NCBI GenBank assembly: GCA_944323205.1 | Contig: CALURO010000002.1 | Location: 124,001 to 188,000 of the forward strand | Direction of reading: 5' to 3' | Origin: an uncultured Mucispirillum sp. | GTDB taxonomy: Bacteria > Chrysiogenota > Deferribacteres > Deferribacterales > Mucispirillaceae | DNA: 64,000 nt | In this document: in pieces, positions 36,598 through 43,160 of the stretch | Numbering within the stretch: the stretch's first letter is position 1 | Layout of the letters: each line of letters opens with the position of its first letter | The notes under the pieces: model-generated | What the model was told of the DNA's origin: nothing | The model's database searches: none | The model's input: only the letters and a program-made list of their open reading frames with translations | Translations under genes and position numbers: made by a program

Positions 36598-37398
36598 TTA
36601 AAAAGGTATAACAACACCTTTATAAGTATCTCTAATATATTGTTTTACAGGTTCGCTTTTTAATATTTCAACAATTTTTTGTATCTGTGGGTTATTTAAA
36701 TCCTGTTCTTTTACAGCTATGATGTTGCCAAAAGTAGAAGCAGAAGTAGATGAGCTTGATTCGCCAATAATTGCTTTATCAAGCACACCAGCACCAAGAG
36801 CGTAGTTGCCGTTAATAACTGCAAAGTCTAAATCAGGAAGGCTTACTGGCAGCTGTGCAGCTTCCATTGCTTTAATAGTGATTTTTTTAGGGTTATCAAT
36901 AATATCTAACTCTGTTGCTTCAAAGCCTTTATTTTTATTGATTTTTAATATACCAAGTTCATCAAGCAGCCATAAAGCTCTTGCACCATTTGTAGGGTCA
37001 TTTGGTATGCCTATAACTGCCCCATTTTTTACATTTTCAATATCTGAGCTTTTACCAGCATATACACTTAATGGTTCAAAATGGATTTTACCAGCAGAAA
37101 CAAGGTGATTTTTTAACTTATTCTTGTTATTAAAGTCTATTAAGTATGGTTCATGCTGCATATAGTTTGCTTGAATATCGTTACTGTCTAATGCAGTATT
37201 AGGAATGATATAGTCGCTCATTTCTAAAACTTTTACTTTTAACCCTGCTTGTTCAAAATAAGGACGCGCAAAATAAAGTATTTCAGCATGTGGAGTAGGT
37301 GAAGCACCTATAATTATTTCATCAGTTTGTGCCTGTTTTTTACAGCCTGCAGTTATTGCAAGCACTGCAAATGATACAATTAATAATATTTTTTTCAT
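36598..37398 (-). CDS. metQ: D-methionine ABC transporter binding lipoprotein
   Basis: A 266-residue NlpA/MetQ lipoprotein (lipobox TAGC, Cys19) that captures methionine for the MetNI transporter. Family motifs include IIGASPTPHAEIL near the N terminus, the QHEPYL-type segment, IPNDPTNGARALWLL, and AVINGNYALGAG. It is the third gene of metN-metI-metQ, 22 bases after metI. Substrate range in the family covers L- and D-methionine and sometimes other amino acids. Confidence 0.9.
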   Translation of the reverse strand: MKKILLIVSFAVLAITAGCKKQAQTDEIIIGASPTPHAEILYFARPYFEQAGLKVKVLEMSDYIIPNTALDSNDIQANYMQHEPYLIDFNNKNKLKNHLVSAGKIHFEPLSVYAGKSSDIENVKNGAVIGIPNDPTNGARALWLLDELGILKINKNKGFEATELDIIDNPKKITIKAMEAAQLPVSLPDLDFAVINGNYALGAGVLDKAIIGESSSSTSASTFGNIIAVKEQDLNNPQIQKIVEILKSEPVKQYIRDTYKGVVIPF

Positions 37399-37420
37399 TA
37401 TTAACCTTCCTTATAATTTA

Positions 37421-38092
37421 TTAATTTCTATTTCTTTTATCAGCTTTAAAAGCCCAAATATTACATAACCACTGGATAAGCACAACAAGTATAATAAGCA
37501 GTATAACAGTGCTGTATCGCATTGATTCAATATACCTTTGGTAACCATAAGTAATGGCAATATTACCAAGACCGCCTGCACCAATAATACCTGTAATTGC
37601 AGTATAGCTTAGTATTGTAATAGAGCTTATGGAAAGCCCCCTTATTAAAGATGGTTTGCTTTCTACAAGCATTACTTTTGTAATAATCTGGAAGTTTGAA
37701 GCACCCATACATTTTGCTGCTTCAATTAGTCCATAATCTACTTCTTCTATGCTTTGTTCTACAATTCTTGCAACAAATGGTGTAGCTGCAATAATTAGTG
37801 GAATATTTGCAGCATTTGGTCCAATGGAAGTGCCGGCAATAAGCCTTGTAAAAGGTACAATAAATACCATAAGAATAACGAAAGGAACACTTCTTAAAAT
37901 ATTTACTATCCAGCCTGTTACATAATTAAATGTAGGTGAAGAAGCTATGCCGCCTTTTTTAGTAATAGAGAGAGCAACGCCAAGCGGCACACCTAAAATA
38001 TAAGAGAATAGAGTGGATACCACTGTCATATATATAGTTTCCCATGTAGCGTTTAGAAGTAAAGCACCATACTGGTTTATAAATGCTTCCAT
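37421..38092 (-). CDS. metI: Methionine ABC transporter permease
   Basis: A 223-residue inner-membrane permease with five or six helices and the EAA loop that contacts MetN (VEQSIEEVDYGLIEAAKCMGAS). I start at ATG 38092, one base after the metN stop. A longer TTG start at 38107 would swallow the GGGGAG ribosome site. It is translated with metN and metQ as one operon. Confidence 0.9.
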   Translation of the reverse strand: MEAFINQYGALLLNATWETIYMTVVSTLFSYILGVPLGVALSITKKGGIASSPTFNYVTGWIVNILRSVPFVILMVFIVPFTRLIAGTSIGPNAANIPLIIAATPFVARIVEQSIEEVDYGLIEAAKCMGASNFQIITKVMLVESKPSLIRGLSISSITILSYTAITGIIGAGGLGNIAITYGYQRYIESMRYSTVILLIILVVLIQWLCNIWAFKADKRNRN

Positions 38093-38093
38093 A

Positions 38094-38834
38094 TTACATC
38101 TCCCCAATGCCTAAAAGCATTTTTGTTACATCATGGGAAGGATTAGCAAAAACATCTTTTGTAAGCCCCATTTCTACAAATCTGCCATCATTAATAACAG
38201 CAACTTTGTTACATACTGCTTTTACAGCAGACATTTCATGAGTAATAATTATAATAGTTGTATTAAGACTTTTATTAATTTCTTTTAAAAGATTGAGTAC
38301 CTGTTTTGTTGTAAGCACATCTAATGCACTTGTAGGCTCATCACATAATAATGCTTCTGGATTTGTAGCAAGAGCTCTGGCAATAGCAACTCTCTGTCTT
38401 TGACCGCCTGAAAGCTGAGCTGGGTAGAAATCTGCTTTATCGCCAATTTTTACAAGAGTTAAAAGTTCATTAACCCTTTCTTTAATTTGATTTTTTTCCA
38501 TTCCTGCTATTTCCATAGGGAATGCCACATTTTTTGCAACAGTTTCCTGCATTAAAAGATTATAGTGCTGGAAAACAACTCCCATTTTTCTTCTAGCTTT
38601 CCTAAGTTCCTGTTTATTTAATTTTAAAATATCATTGCCGTCAATATAAATACTACCGCTGTCAGGTCTTTCTAAAAGAGTAATGCATCTAAGCAGTGTA
38701 GATTTACCAGCACCGCTCATACCAATAATGCCGAAAATATCGCCATCATGCATTTCTACATTAATATTATCAAGAGCAGTTACTGTGCCATTTTTGCCGT
38801 TAAATTGTTTTGATAAGTTTTCAATTTTAATCAT
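38094..38834 (-). CDS. metN: Methionine ABC transporter ATPase
   Basis: A 246-residue ATPase with Walker A (GMSGAGKST), signature LSGGQRQRVAIARAL and Walker B (ALLCDEPTSALD). Typical MetN is about 340 residues and has a C-terminal ACT-like domain that senses methionine. That domain is missing here, so transinhibition by methionine may be absent. The ATG at 38834 (MIKIENL) fits the family start better than the frame opening at 38903. A candidate promoter has TTGACT at 38898-38903, abutting an inserted repeat end. Confidence 0.88.
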   Translation of the reverse strand: MIKIENLSKQFNGKNGTVTALDNINVEMHDGDIFGIIGMSGAGKSTLLRCITLLERPDSGSIYIDGNDILKLNKQELRKARRKMGVVFQHYNLLMQETVAKNVAFPMEIAGMEKNQIKERVNELLTLVKIGDKADFYPAQLSGGQRQRVAIARALATNPEALLCDEPTSALDVLTTKQVLNLLKEINKSLNTTIIIITHEMSAVKAVCNKVAVINDGRFVEMGLTKDVFANPSHDVTKMLLGIGEM

Positions 38835-38903
38835 CTTTCTGCGAAACAGCTCCAAATTTAAAAAATAACTACTTACTTTATATATTCTTGCCTTGACAGT
38901 CAA

Positions 38904-38929
38904 TAAAAAAATGGGGGTGAAGCAGGAAA
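38904..38929. repeat. Solitary element terminus upstream of metNIQ
   Basis: AATAAAAAAATGGGGGTGAAGCAG is the right terminus of the element family at 10469-11039. No matching left end or body is attached. It lies against the candidate -35 box of the met operon. Confidence 0.6.
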
Positions 38930-38956
38930 ATATTTACTGTGCAGAGCAAAAAATAC

Positions 38957-39071
38957 TTGAAATTATATGAAATATTGATTATATTAGGAGCATGGGAAGG
39001 CTGGACTAGGCAGCCCCCGATTAACTGGTTAAATAACCGTTCATCTTTGGTAGTTGGGCGGTTATTTTTTT
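38957..39071 (+). ncRNA. Probable antisense (antitoxin) RNA of a type I toxin locus
   Basis: A promoter with TTGAAA (38957-38962), a 17-base spacer and TATATT (38980-38985) predicts a transcript from about 38992. It would end at an intrinsic terminator with stem 39032-39039/39059-39066 and a T-run to 39071, giving an RNA of about 80 bases. Its 3' part overlaps, antisense, the end of the small toxin frame at 39062-39139. It also carries AGGCT-N8-CAGCC, matched in the same spacing by sequence opposite the toxin leader, as in Fst or TxpA/RatA loci. Confidence 0.6.
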
Positions 39072-39139
39072 ATATAAAATAAAATTATGCTTACAAGTAT
39101 GATAAAGATTATGTATAAATGATATACTTCTGTTACCAT
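39062..39139 (-). CDS. Small hydrophobic peptide, probable type I toxin
   Basis: A 25-residue frame, too short for routine gene calling: a polar start (MVTEVYH), one hydrophobic helix rich in Ile, Leu and Phe (residues 8-23) and a Lys-Lys end. AAGGAGG sits seven bases ahead of the ATG. This is the form of membrane-active type I toxins and holin-like peptides (Fst, TxpA). The stop codon lies within the terminator stem of the opposing RNA. No family match can be proved by eye. The hidden ribosome site and antisense RNA make the call plausible. Confidence 0.65.
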   Translation of the reverse strand: MVTEVYHLYIIFIILVSIILFYIKK

Positions 39140-39140
39140 A

Positions 39141-39189
39141 AAGCACCTCCTTTCTAAGGAGGCTACCAGCCACAGCCAAACCGTGCTTA
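39141..39189 (-). promoter_or_regulatory. Toxin mRNA leader with sequestered ribosome site
   Basis: On the minus strand CCTCCTT and AAGGAGG (39146-39162) form a perfect 7-bp stem with a three-base loop that buries the Shine-Dalgarno sequence. AAGCAC and GTGCTT, further out, can close a larger stem (39183-39188 with 39141-39146). Translation would need the leader to open. A possible promoter, TTGTAA and TATAAA 18 bases apart, lies just upstream. Confidence 0.6.
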
Positions 39190-39233
39190 TATTTTATAAC
39201 ACCAAAAATAATAAAATTACAAGATAAATTTGT

Positions 39234-39455
39234 CTACATCACTCCCATTTTTTCAAAGCACATTATGTCACTCAGAGCGAAGCGAAGAGTCTATATAGGC
39301 TTAGGACGAGCCGTCGCTTGTGTAAGTGCGGGTGGGGTTCCCCCGACCAAACGCCTAAATAAAAATTTCATGGGGAGCGATTTTTGCGACGCAAGGACTT
39401 TCCGATATTATCAAGCAGTTATAGCATTTTTTAATAAAAAAATTGTGTACCCCCA
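39234..39455. repeat. Degenerate MITE-like element copy
   Basis: The left end CTACATCACTCCCATTTTTTC and following CACATTATGTCACTCAGAG, and the right end TTTTAATAAAAAAATTGTGTACCCCC, match the family imperfectly. A truncated palindromic module (GCGACGCAAGGACTTTCC) lies at 39379-39402. No target duplication was found. The 39456-39593 stretch holds no gene. Confidence 0.65.
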
Positions 39456-39593
39456 GAAAATTCCTGCTCTTGACTGAATAACTTTATTCTGGTATTCATA
39501 GAGTAGAATATGGAAAAATATAATCATAGAAAACTAAATTTACAGACTTTTTTCACAGGCTCTATAAATTATTTCAGCTCCCATTAGGGAGCT

Positions 39594-39872
39594 TTATTTG
39601 TTTGCAAAATCTTTGTAAATATCACCTCTGCTGCCTGCTGCAAGAATATCTATAATTATAATTTCATCATTGACTAACTTGTATATAACACGGTATTTTT
39701 GTATTCGCATTCTATATATATTATTATAATTTTTCATTGCTTTAATGTCTACATTATGGTTATTGTTATAATAAATGGACTTAATATTTTCTATAAATTT
39801 GCTATATATATCTGTGTGTTTATTAAAAAATTTTTCAGCTATTTTACTTATATTAACTGTGATATTTTTCAT
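39594..39872 (-). CDS. RelE/ParE-family toxin
   Basis: A 92-residue basic protein with the RelE-type end: YRMRIQKYRVIYKLVNDEIIIIDILAAGSRGDIYK. RelE toxins cut mRNA on ribosomes and ParE toxins block gyrase. Which applies is unclear. Its start overlaps the stop of the antitoxin gene by four bases, the usual coupled layout. Confidence 0.85.
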   Translation of the reverse strand: MKNITVNISKIAEKFFNKHTDIYSKFIENIKSIYYNNNHNVDIKAMKNYNNIYRMRIQKYRVIYKLVNDEIIIIDILAAGSRGDIYKDFANK

Positions 39873-40132
39873 AATTCAATAATATCTCTTTTGACTATCT
39901 TTATATCATCATCAGTAAGGTTATTGAGCAGCTCTTTTATCTCATTTTCTTCGGCTTTATCACATAATGGCACATTGGAAAGCCTTACAATGAAATCATT
40001 ATTTTTATTGTCTAGCTCTTTAATAACTGCATTGCGGATAAACTCTGATGAAGACATATTAAATAAAGCTGATACTTTTTTAATATTGTTAAATAAATTA
40101 TCATCTATCTTTAAACTGATTGTTTTTGACAT
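39869..40132 (-). CDS. Ribbon-helix-helix antitoxin
   Basis: An 87-residue protein with an N-terminal ribbon-helix-helix DNA-binding motif (SKTISLKIDDNLFNNIKKVSALFNMSSSEFIR, written here as the span of residues 2-34) and an acidic C-terminal tail that should wrap the toxin. It precedes and overlaps the toxin gene. The palindrome upstream at 40157-40171 is the likely autoregulatory operator. Confidence 0.85.
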   Translation of the reverse strand: MSKTISLKIDDNLFNNIKKVSALFNMSSSEFIRNAVIKELDNKNNDFIVRLSNVPLCDKAEENEIKELLNNLTDDDIKIVKRDIIEL

Positions 40133-40156
40133 AATACTCTCCTGTTAAAAAAGTAA

Positions 40157-40171
40157 TACGATATTATCGTA
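40157..40171. promoter_or_regulatory. Candidate operator of the RelE-type toxin-antitoxin operon
   Basis: TACGATA-T-TATCGTA is a perfect inverted repeat 25 bases upstream of the antitoxin start, flanked by direct GTAATAC repeats. Its placement fits binding by the ribbon-helix-helix antitoxin and its toxin complex. Confidence 0.6.
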
Positions 40172-40286
40172 ATACTAATATAATATATCTGATAATATTT
40201 ATCAATGAATTTTTGTGATAAATATAATATCTAAAAATTCTAGTGATACCCAAAAAAATGAAAAAATAGGAATATATTTTGATTAT

Positions 40287-40370
40287 AAAAATTTACCCTC
40301 TGCCTGTATGGGAGGCTGGCAGAGGGTGAAAGCAAAAATTTGGAAGTTAACTAGGGAAAAGTAACTCTAA
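40287..40370 (-). ncRNA. Candidate small RNA with a CCUCCC terminator loop
   Basis: On the minus strand a hairpin with a perfect 10-bp stem (ACCCTCTGCC and GGCAGAGGGT, 40296-40328) has the loop AGCCUCCCAUACA and is followed by AAATTTTTAT, so it can terminate. Upstream an AGTTA...TAACT hairpin exposes UUUUCCCU. A TTGACA lies at 40398-40403 on the same strand with A/T-rich -10 sequence. The C-rich loops resemble those of small RNAs that cover ribosome sites. The rest of 40172-40497 has no gene. Confidence 0.45.
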
Positions 40371-40509
40371 TATCGTTATATATTAAAATATATAGTGTGT
40401 CAATAGAAAAATTAATAAAATATTAAAAATAATTAAAATGCAATACTTTATATTGATTTTATAAGTAAGAAATGATATATGTAAAAAAATATTACGCATG
40501 GGGGTAATT

Positions 40510-41268
40510 ATGAGAAAGTCATTAATACTTTTAATTTCACTGCTTACACTTATTCCTGCAGTTTCTTTTGCTGCGGATAAAGTTATTATTTTTGCAGCAG
40601 CTTCTACTACTAATATGATAGATGAAGTTTTAGCTGTTTATAATAAAAAAGGTGGCAATGCGTCAGGCAGCTATGCTTCTTCTGGTGCATTAGTTAAGCA
40701 GATACAGTCTGGTGCACCAGCAGGTATTTTTATATCAGCAAATCAGGAATGGATGGATAAGCTGGAAGAAGAAGGTGCATTAGAAAATGGCACTCGCCAA
40801 AACCTTGTTGGCAATAAACTTGTTTTAATTACTAACAAAAAAAATAATAATATAAAAGTTGATTTTAGTAAAAAAGTAGATTTTGCATCTATTTTAAAAA
40901 ATGAAAAATTAGTTATAGGTGCTCCAGAAAGTGTACCAGCTGGCCAGTATGCAAAACAAGCCTTTACAAAATTAGGATATTGGGATAGTCTGCAAAAAAA
41001 TATTGTAACAGCAGCAAATGTTAGAGATGTGCTTTCTTTTGTTTCTCGTGGTGAAGCATTATTAGGTGTTGTTTTTGGAACAGATGCTATTGCTGATAAA
41101 AATGTAACAGTAGTGGCAGAGTTTCCAAGTAATACTCATGATGATATAAGCTATCCTGTTGCAGTAATTAAAGATAACAGTAATAATGAAGTTAAAAAAC
41201 TTTATAACTTTTTAATAAGTGATGAAGCTAAAAAAATCTATGAAAAATATGGATTTAAAGTTTATTAA
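40510..41268 (+). CDS. modA: Molybdate ABC transporter binding protein
   Basis: A 252-residue periplasmic protein with a cleavable signal ending at SFAAD. The mature protein opens VIIFAAASTTNMIDEV and has the YASSGALVKQIQSGAPAGIFISANQEWMD region that binds the oxyanion through backbone and serine contacts. It captures molybdate (or tungstate) for ModBC, feeding cofactor synthesis for NapA. I start at ATG 40510, since ATG 40498 would include the GGGG ribosome site. First gene of modABC. Confidence 0.92.
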   Translation: MRKSLILLISLLTLIPAVSFAADKVIIFAAASTTNMIDEVLAVYNKKGGNASGSYASSGALVKQIQSGAPAGIFISANQEWMDKLEEEGALENGTRQNLVGNKLVLITNKKNNNIKVDFSKKVDFASILKNEKLVIGAPESVPAGQYAKQAFTKLGYWDSLQKNIVTAANVRDVLSFVSRGEALLGVVFGTDAIADKNVTVVAEFPSNTHDDISYPVAVIKDNSNNEVKKLYNFLISDEAKKIYEKYGFKVY

Positions 41269-41291
41269 TATATAAGATAATAAAGGGCAGA

Positions 41292-42005
41292 ATGTTAGAG
41301 ATTTTTATTTTAAGTCAGGCAGAGCTGTCTGCTGTAAAATTAAGTATGGTTGTTGGGTTTTGGTCAGTGGCAGCAAGCCTGCCCTTTGGCATATTTTTTG
41401 GCTGGCTTTTAGCCCGTTATGATTTTTTAGGTAAATCTATACTTGACGGGTTTCTGCATCTGCCCCTTGTTGTGCCGCCTGTTGTAACAGGTTATATTCT
41501 TTTAATACTTTTTGGCAGAAGAAATGGTGTATTTGGTCCATGGCTCTATGATACATTTGGACTTTCTTTTGCTTTTGACTGGAAAGGTGCAGCTCTTGCC
41601 AGTGCTGTAGTATCATTTCCGTTAATGGTGAGAGCCATAAGGCTTTCTGTTGAATCTATTGATTTAGGATTAGAGCAGGCGGCTAAAACATTAGGTGCCA
41701 GCCAGATGAAAATATTTTTTACAATTACACTTCCACTTGCATTACCGGGTATTATTTCTGGTATAGTGCTGGCTTTTGCTCGCAGTCTTGGTGAGTTTGG
41801 TGCAACTGTAACATTTGTAGGAAATACTCAAGGGGCAACCCAGACACTGCCGCTTGCTCTTTCTGCTGTTTTGCAGGTGCCTGACAGCGAATTTTATGCA
41901 GCCCGTCTTGCGGTAATTTCATTAATTATAGCATTTGGCTCACTGATAGTTTCAGAATATTTTGCCCGCAGGTCAAAAAAATATAAACAGTCTGGCAGGA
42001 TATAA
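41292..42005 (+). CDS. modB: Molybdate ABC transporter permease
   Basis: A 237-residue inner-membrane permease with five to six helices and the EAA loop LEQAAKTLGASQMKIFFTITLPLALPG. It opens LSAVKLSMVVGFWSVAASLPFG and includes HLPLVVPPVVTGY, both standard for ModB. Its stop overlaps the modC start by one base. Confidence 0.92.
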   Translation: MLEIFILSQAELSAVKLSMVVGFWSVAASLPFGIFFGWLLARYDFLGKSILDGFLHLPLVVPPVVTGYILLILFGRRNGVFGPWLYDTFGLSFAFDWKGAALASAVVSFPLMVRAIRLSVESIDLGLEQAAKTLGASQMKIFFTITLPLALPGIISGIVLAFARSLGEFGATVTFVGNTQGATQTLPLALSAVLQVPDSEFYAARLAVISLIIAFGSLIVSEYFARRSKKYKQSGRI

Positions 42006-43090
42006 TGTTTAAAATCAATATAGAAAAACAGCTTGGAAATATACTAATAAAATGCAGTTTTGAAATGGATTATCCCGGTATTACTGCAATATGTGGCTTT
42101 TCAGGTGCTGGCAAAACAAGTATTATTAATATGATAGCTGGTTTAATCACTCCAGATAAAGGTATAATTTCATATAATGGAAGAGACTTTTATAATTCTT
42201 CTAAAAAAATAAATATACCTGCAAACAAAAGATTTACAGGTTATGTATTTCAAGAATCAAGGCTTTTTCCAAATATGAAAGTTAAAAAAAATCTGCTTTA
42301 TGGTGCATTAAGAAAAAGTCCTGCATCTTTAAAATGTAATTTAGATGATGTATGTTCTTTACTTGGTATTTCCCATCTTTTAGACAGGTATCCGCAGAAT
42401 TTATCAGGCGGGGAAAAACAGCGTGTAGCAATAGGCAGAGCGCTTCTTTCAAACCCTGAAATACTTTTAATGGACGAGCCACTGGCATCTCTTGATGAAT
42501 CAAGACGCTCTGAATTAATTTCATATATTAATATTATCCAAAAACATTATAAACTTCCTATATTATATGTTTCCCATTCTGTAGATGAGATACTGCAGCT
42601 TGCTGATATGGCTTTATATATGGAAGAAGGCATATCAAAATATTTTGGCAGAACAGTAGATGTATTAAATAAGGCATCTGTAAAAATAAACAGCCATACA
42701 AGTTATAATACTATTTTTGAAGGGGAAATAGAAAAATATGATGAAGAAAGCAGCACTGTATTAATTAAGTTTGGCGGTGGATATGTAGAGTCATCATGTG
42801 AAAAGGTGGAAAAGGGCAGAAAAATAAGGTTTTCAGTAAATATTCACGATGTAGTTTTAAGCACTAAAAAACCAGAAAATATTAGTATAAGAAATATATA
42901 TCAAGGAAAAGTTATAGAAATAGTAAAGCAGCCTAATAATTTTTATGATATTTTAATAGATATTGGCGATAAAATATGGGCAAGAATATCAAAAGGTGCG
43001 TTTAATGAGCTTAATGTTGCTAAAGACTGCATACTTTTTGTAATGATTAAAAGTGCAGCTGTTTCAGATACTTTAAAATTAGTTCATTAA
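42005..43090 (+). CDS. modC: Molybdate ABC transporter ATPase
   Basis: A 361-residue ATPase with Walker A (GFSGAGKTS), signature LSGGEKQRVAIGRAL and Walker B (ILLMDEPLASLD). The last 120 residues form the TOBE-type regulatory region that binds molybdate in ModC proteins. It starts on the last base of modB, and no terminator is obvious before the hybrid kinase that follows 70 bases later. Confidence 0.9.
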   Translation: MFKINIEKQLGNILIKCSFEMDYPGITAICGFSGAGKTSIINMIAGLITPDKGIISYNGRDFYNSSKKINIPANKRFTGYVFQESRLFPNMKVKKNLLYGALRKSPASLKCNLDDVCSLLGISHLLDRYPQNLSGGEKQRVAIGRALLSNPEILLMDEPLASLDESRRSELISYINIIQKHYKLPILYVSHSVDEILQLADMALYMEEGISKYFGRTVDVLNKASVKINSHTSYNTIFEGEIEKYDEESSTVLIKFGGGYVESSCEKVEKGRKIRFSVNIHDVVLSTKKPENISIRNIYQGKVIEIVKQPNNFYDILIDIGDKIWARISKGAFNELNVAKDCILFVMIKSAAVSDTLKLVH

Positions 43091-43160
43091 AATAATCTTT
43101 ATCGTTTTCAAATGTAAAATTTTTATTAACAATTTCATAAATCTATGATAAAGTGCATTT

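Noticed and set aside
38904-39233. SAM riboswitch for metNIQ
   Set aside because: The structured region belongs to a convergent toxin and antisense pair, and no SAM aptamer core was visible.
39265-39477. 70-codon plus-strand frame
   Set aside because: It is translated repeat DNA. The real gene nearby is the short toxin on the other strand.
40172-40497. Molybdenum-cofactor riboswitch upstream of modA
   Set aside because: The hairpin is better explained as a minus-strand terminator-type RNA. I could not fit the Moco riboswitch pattern.
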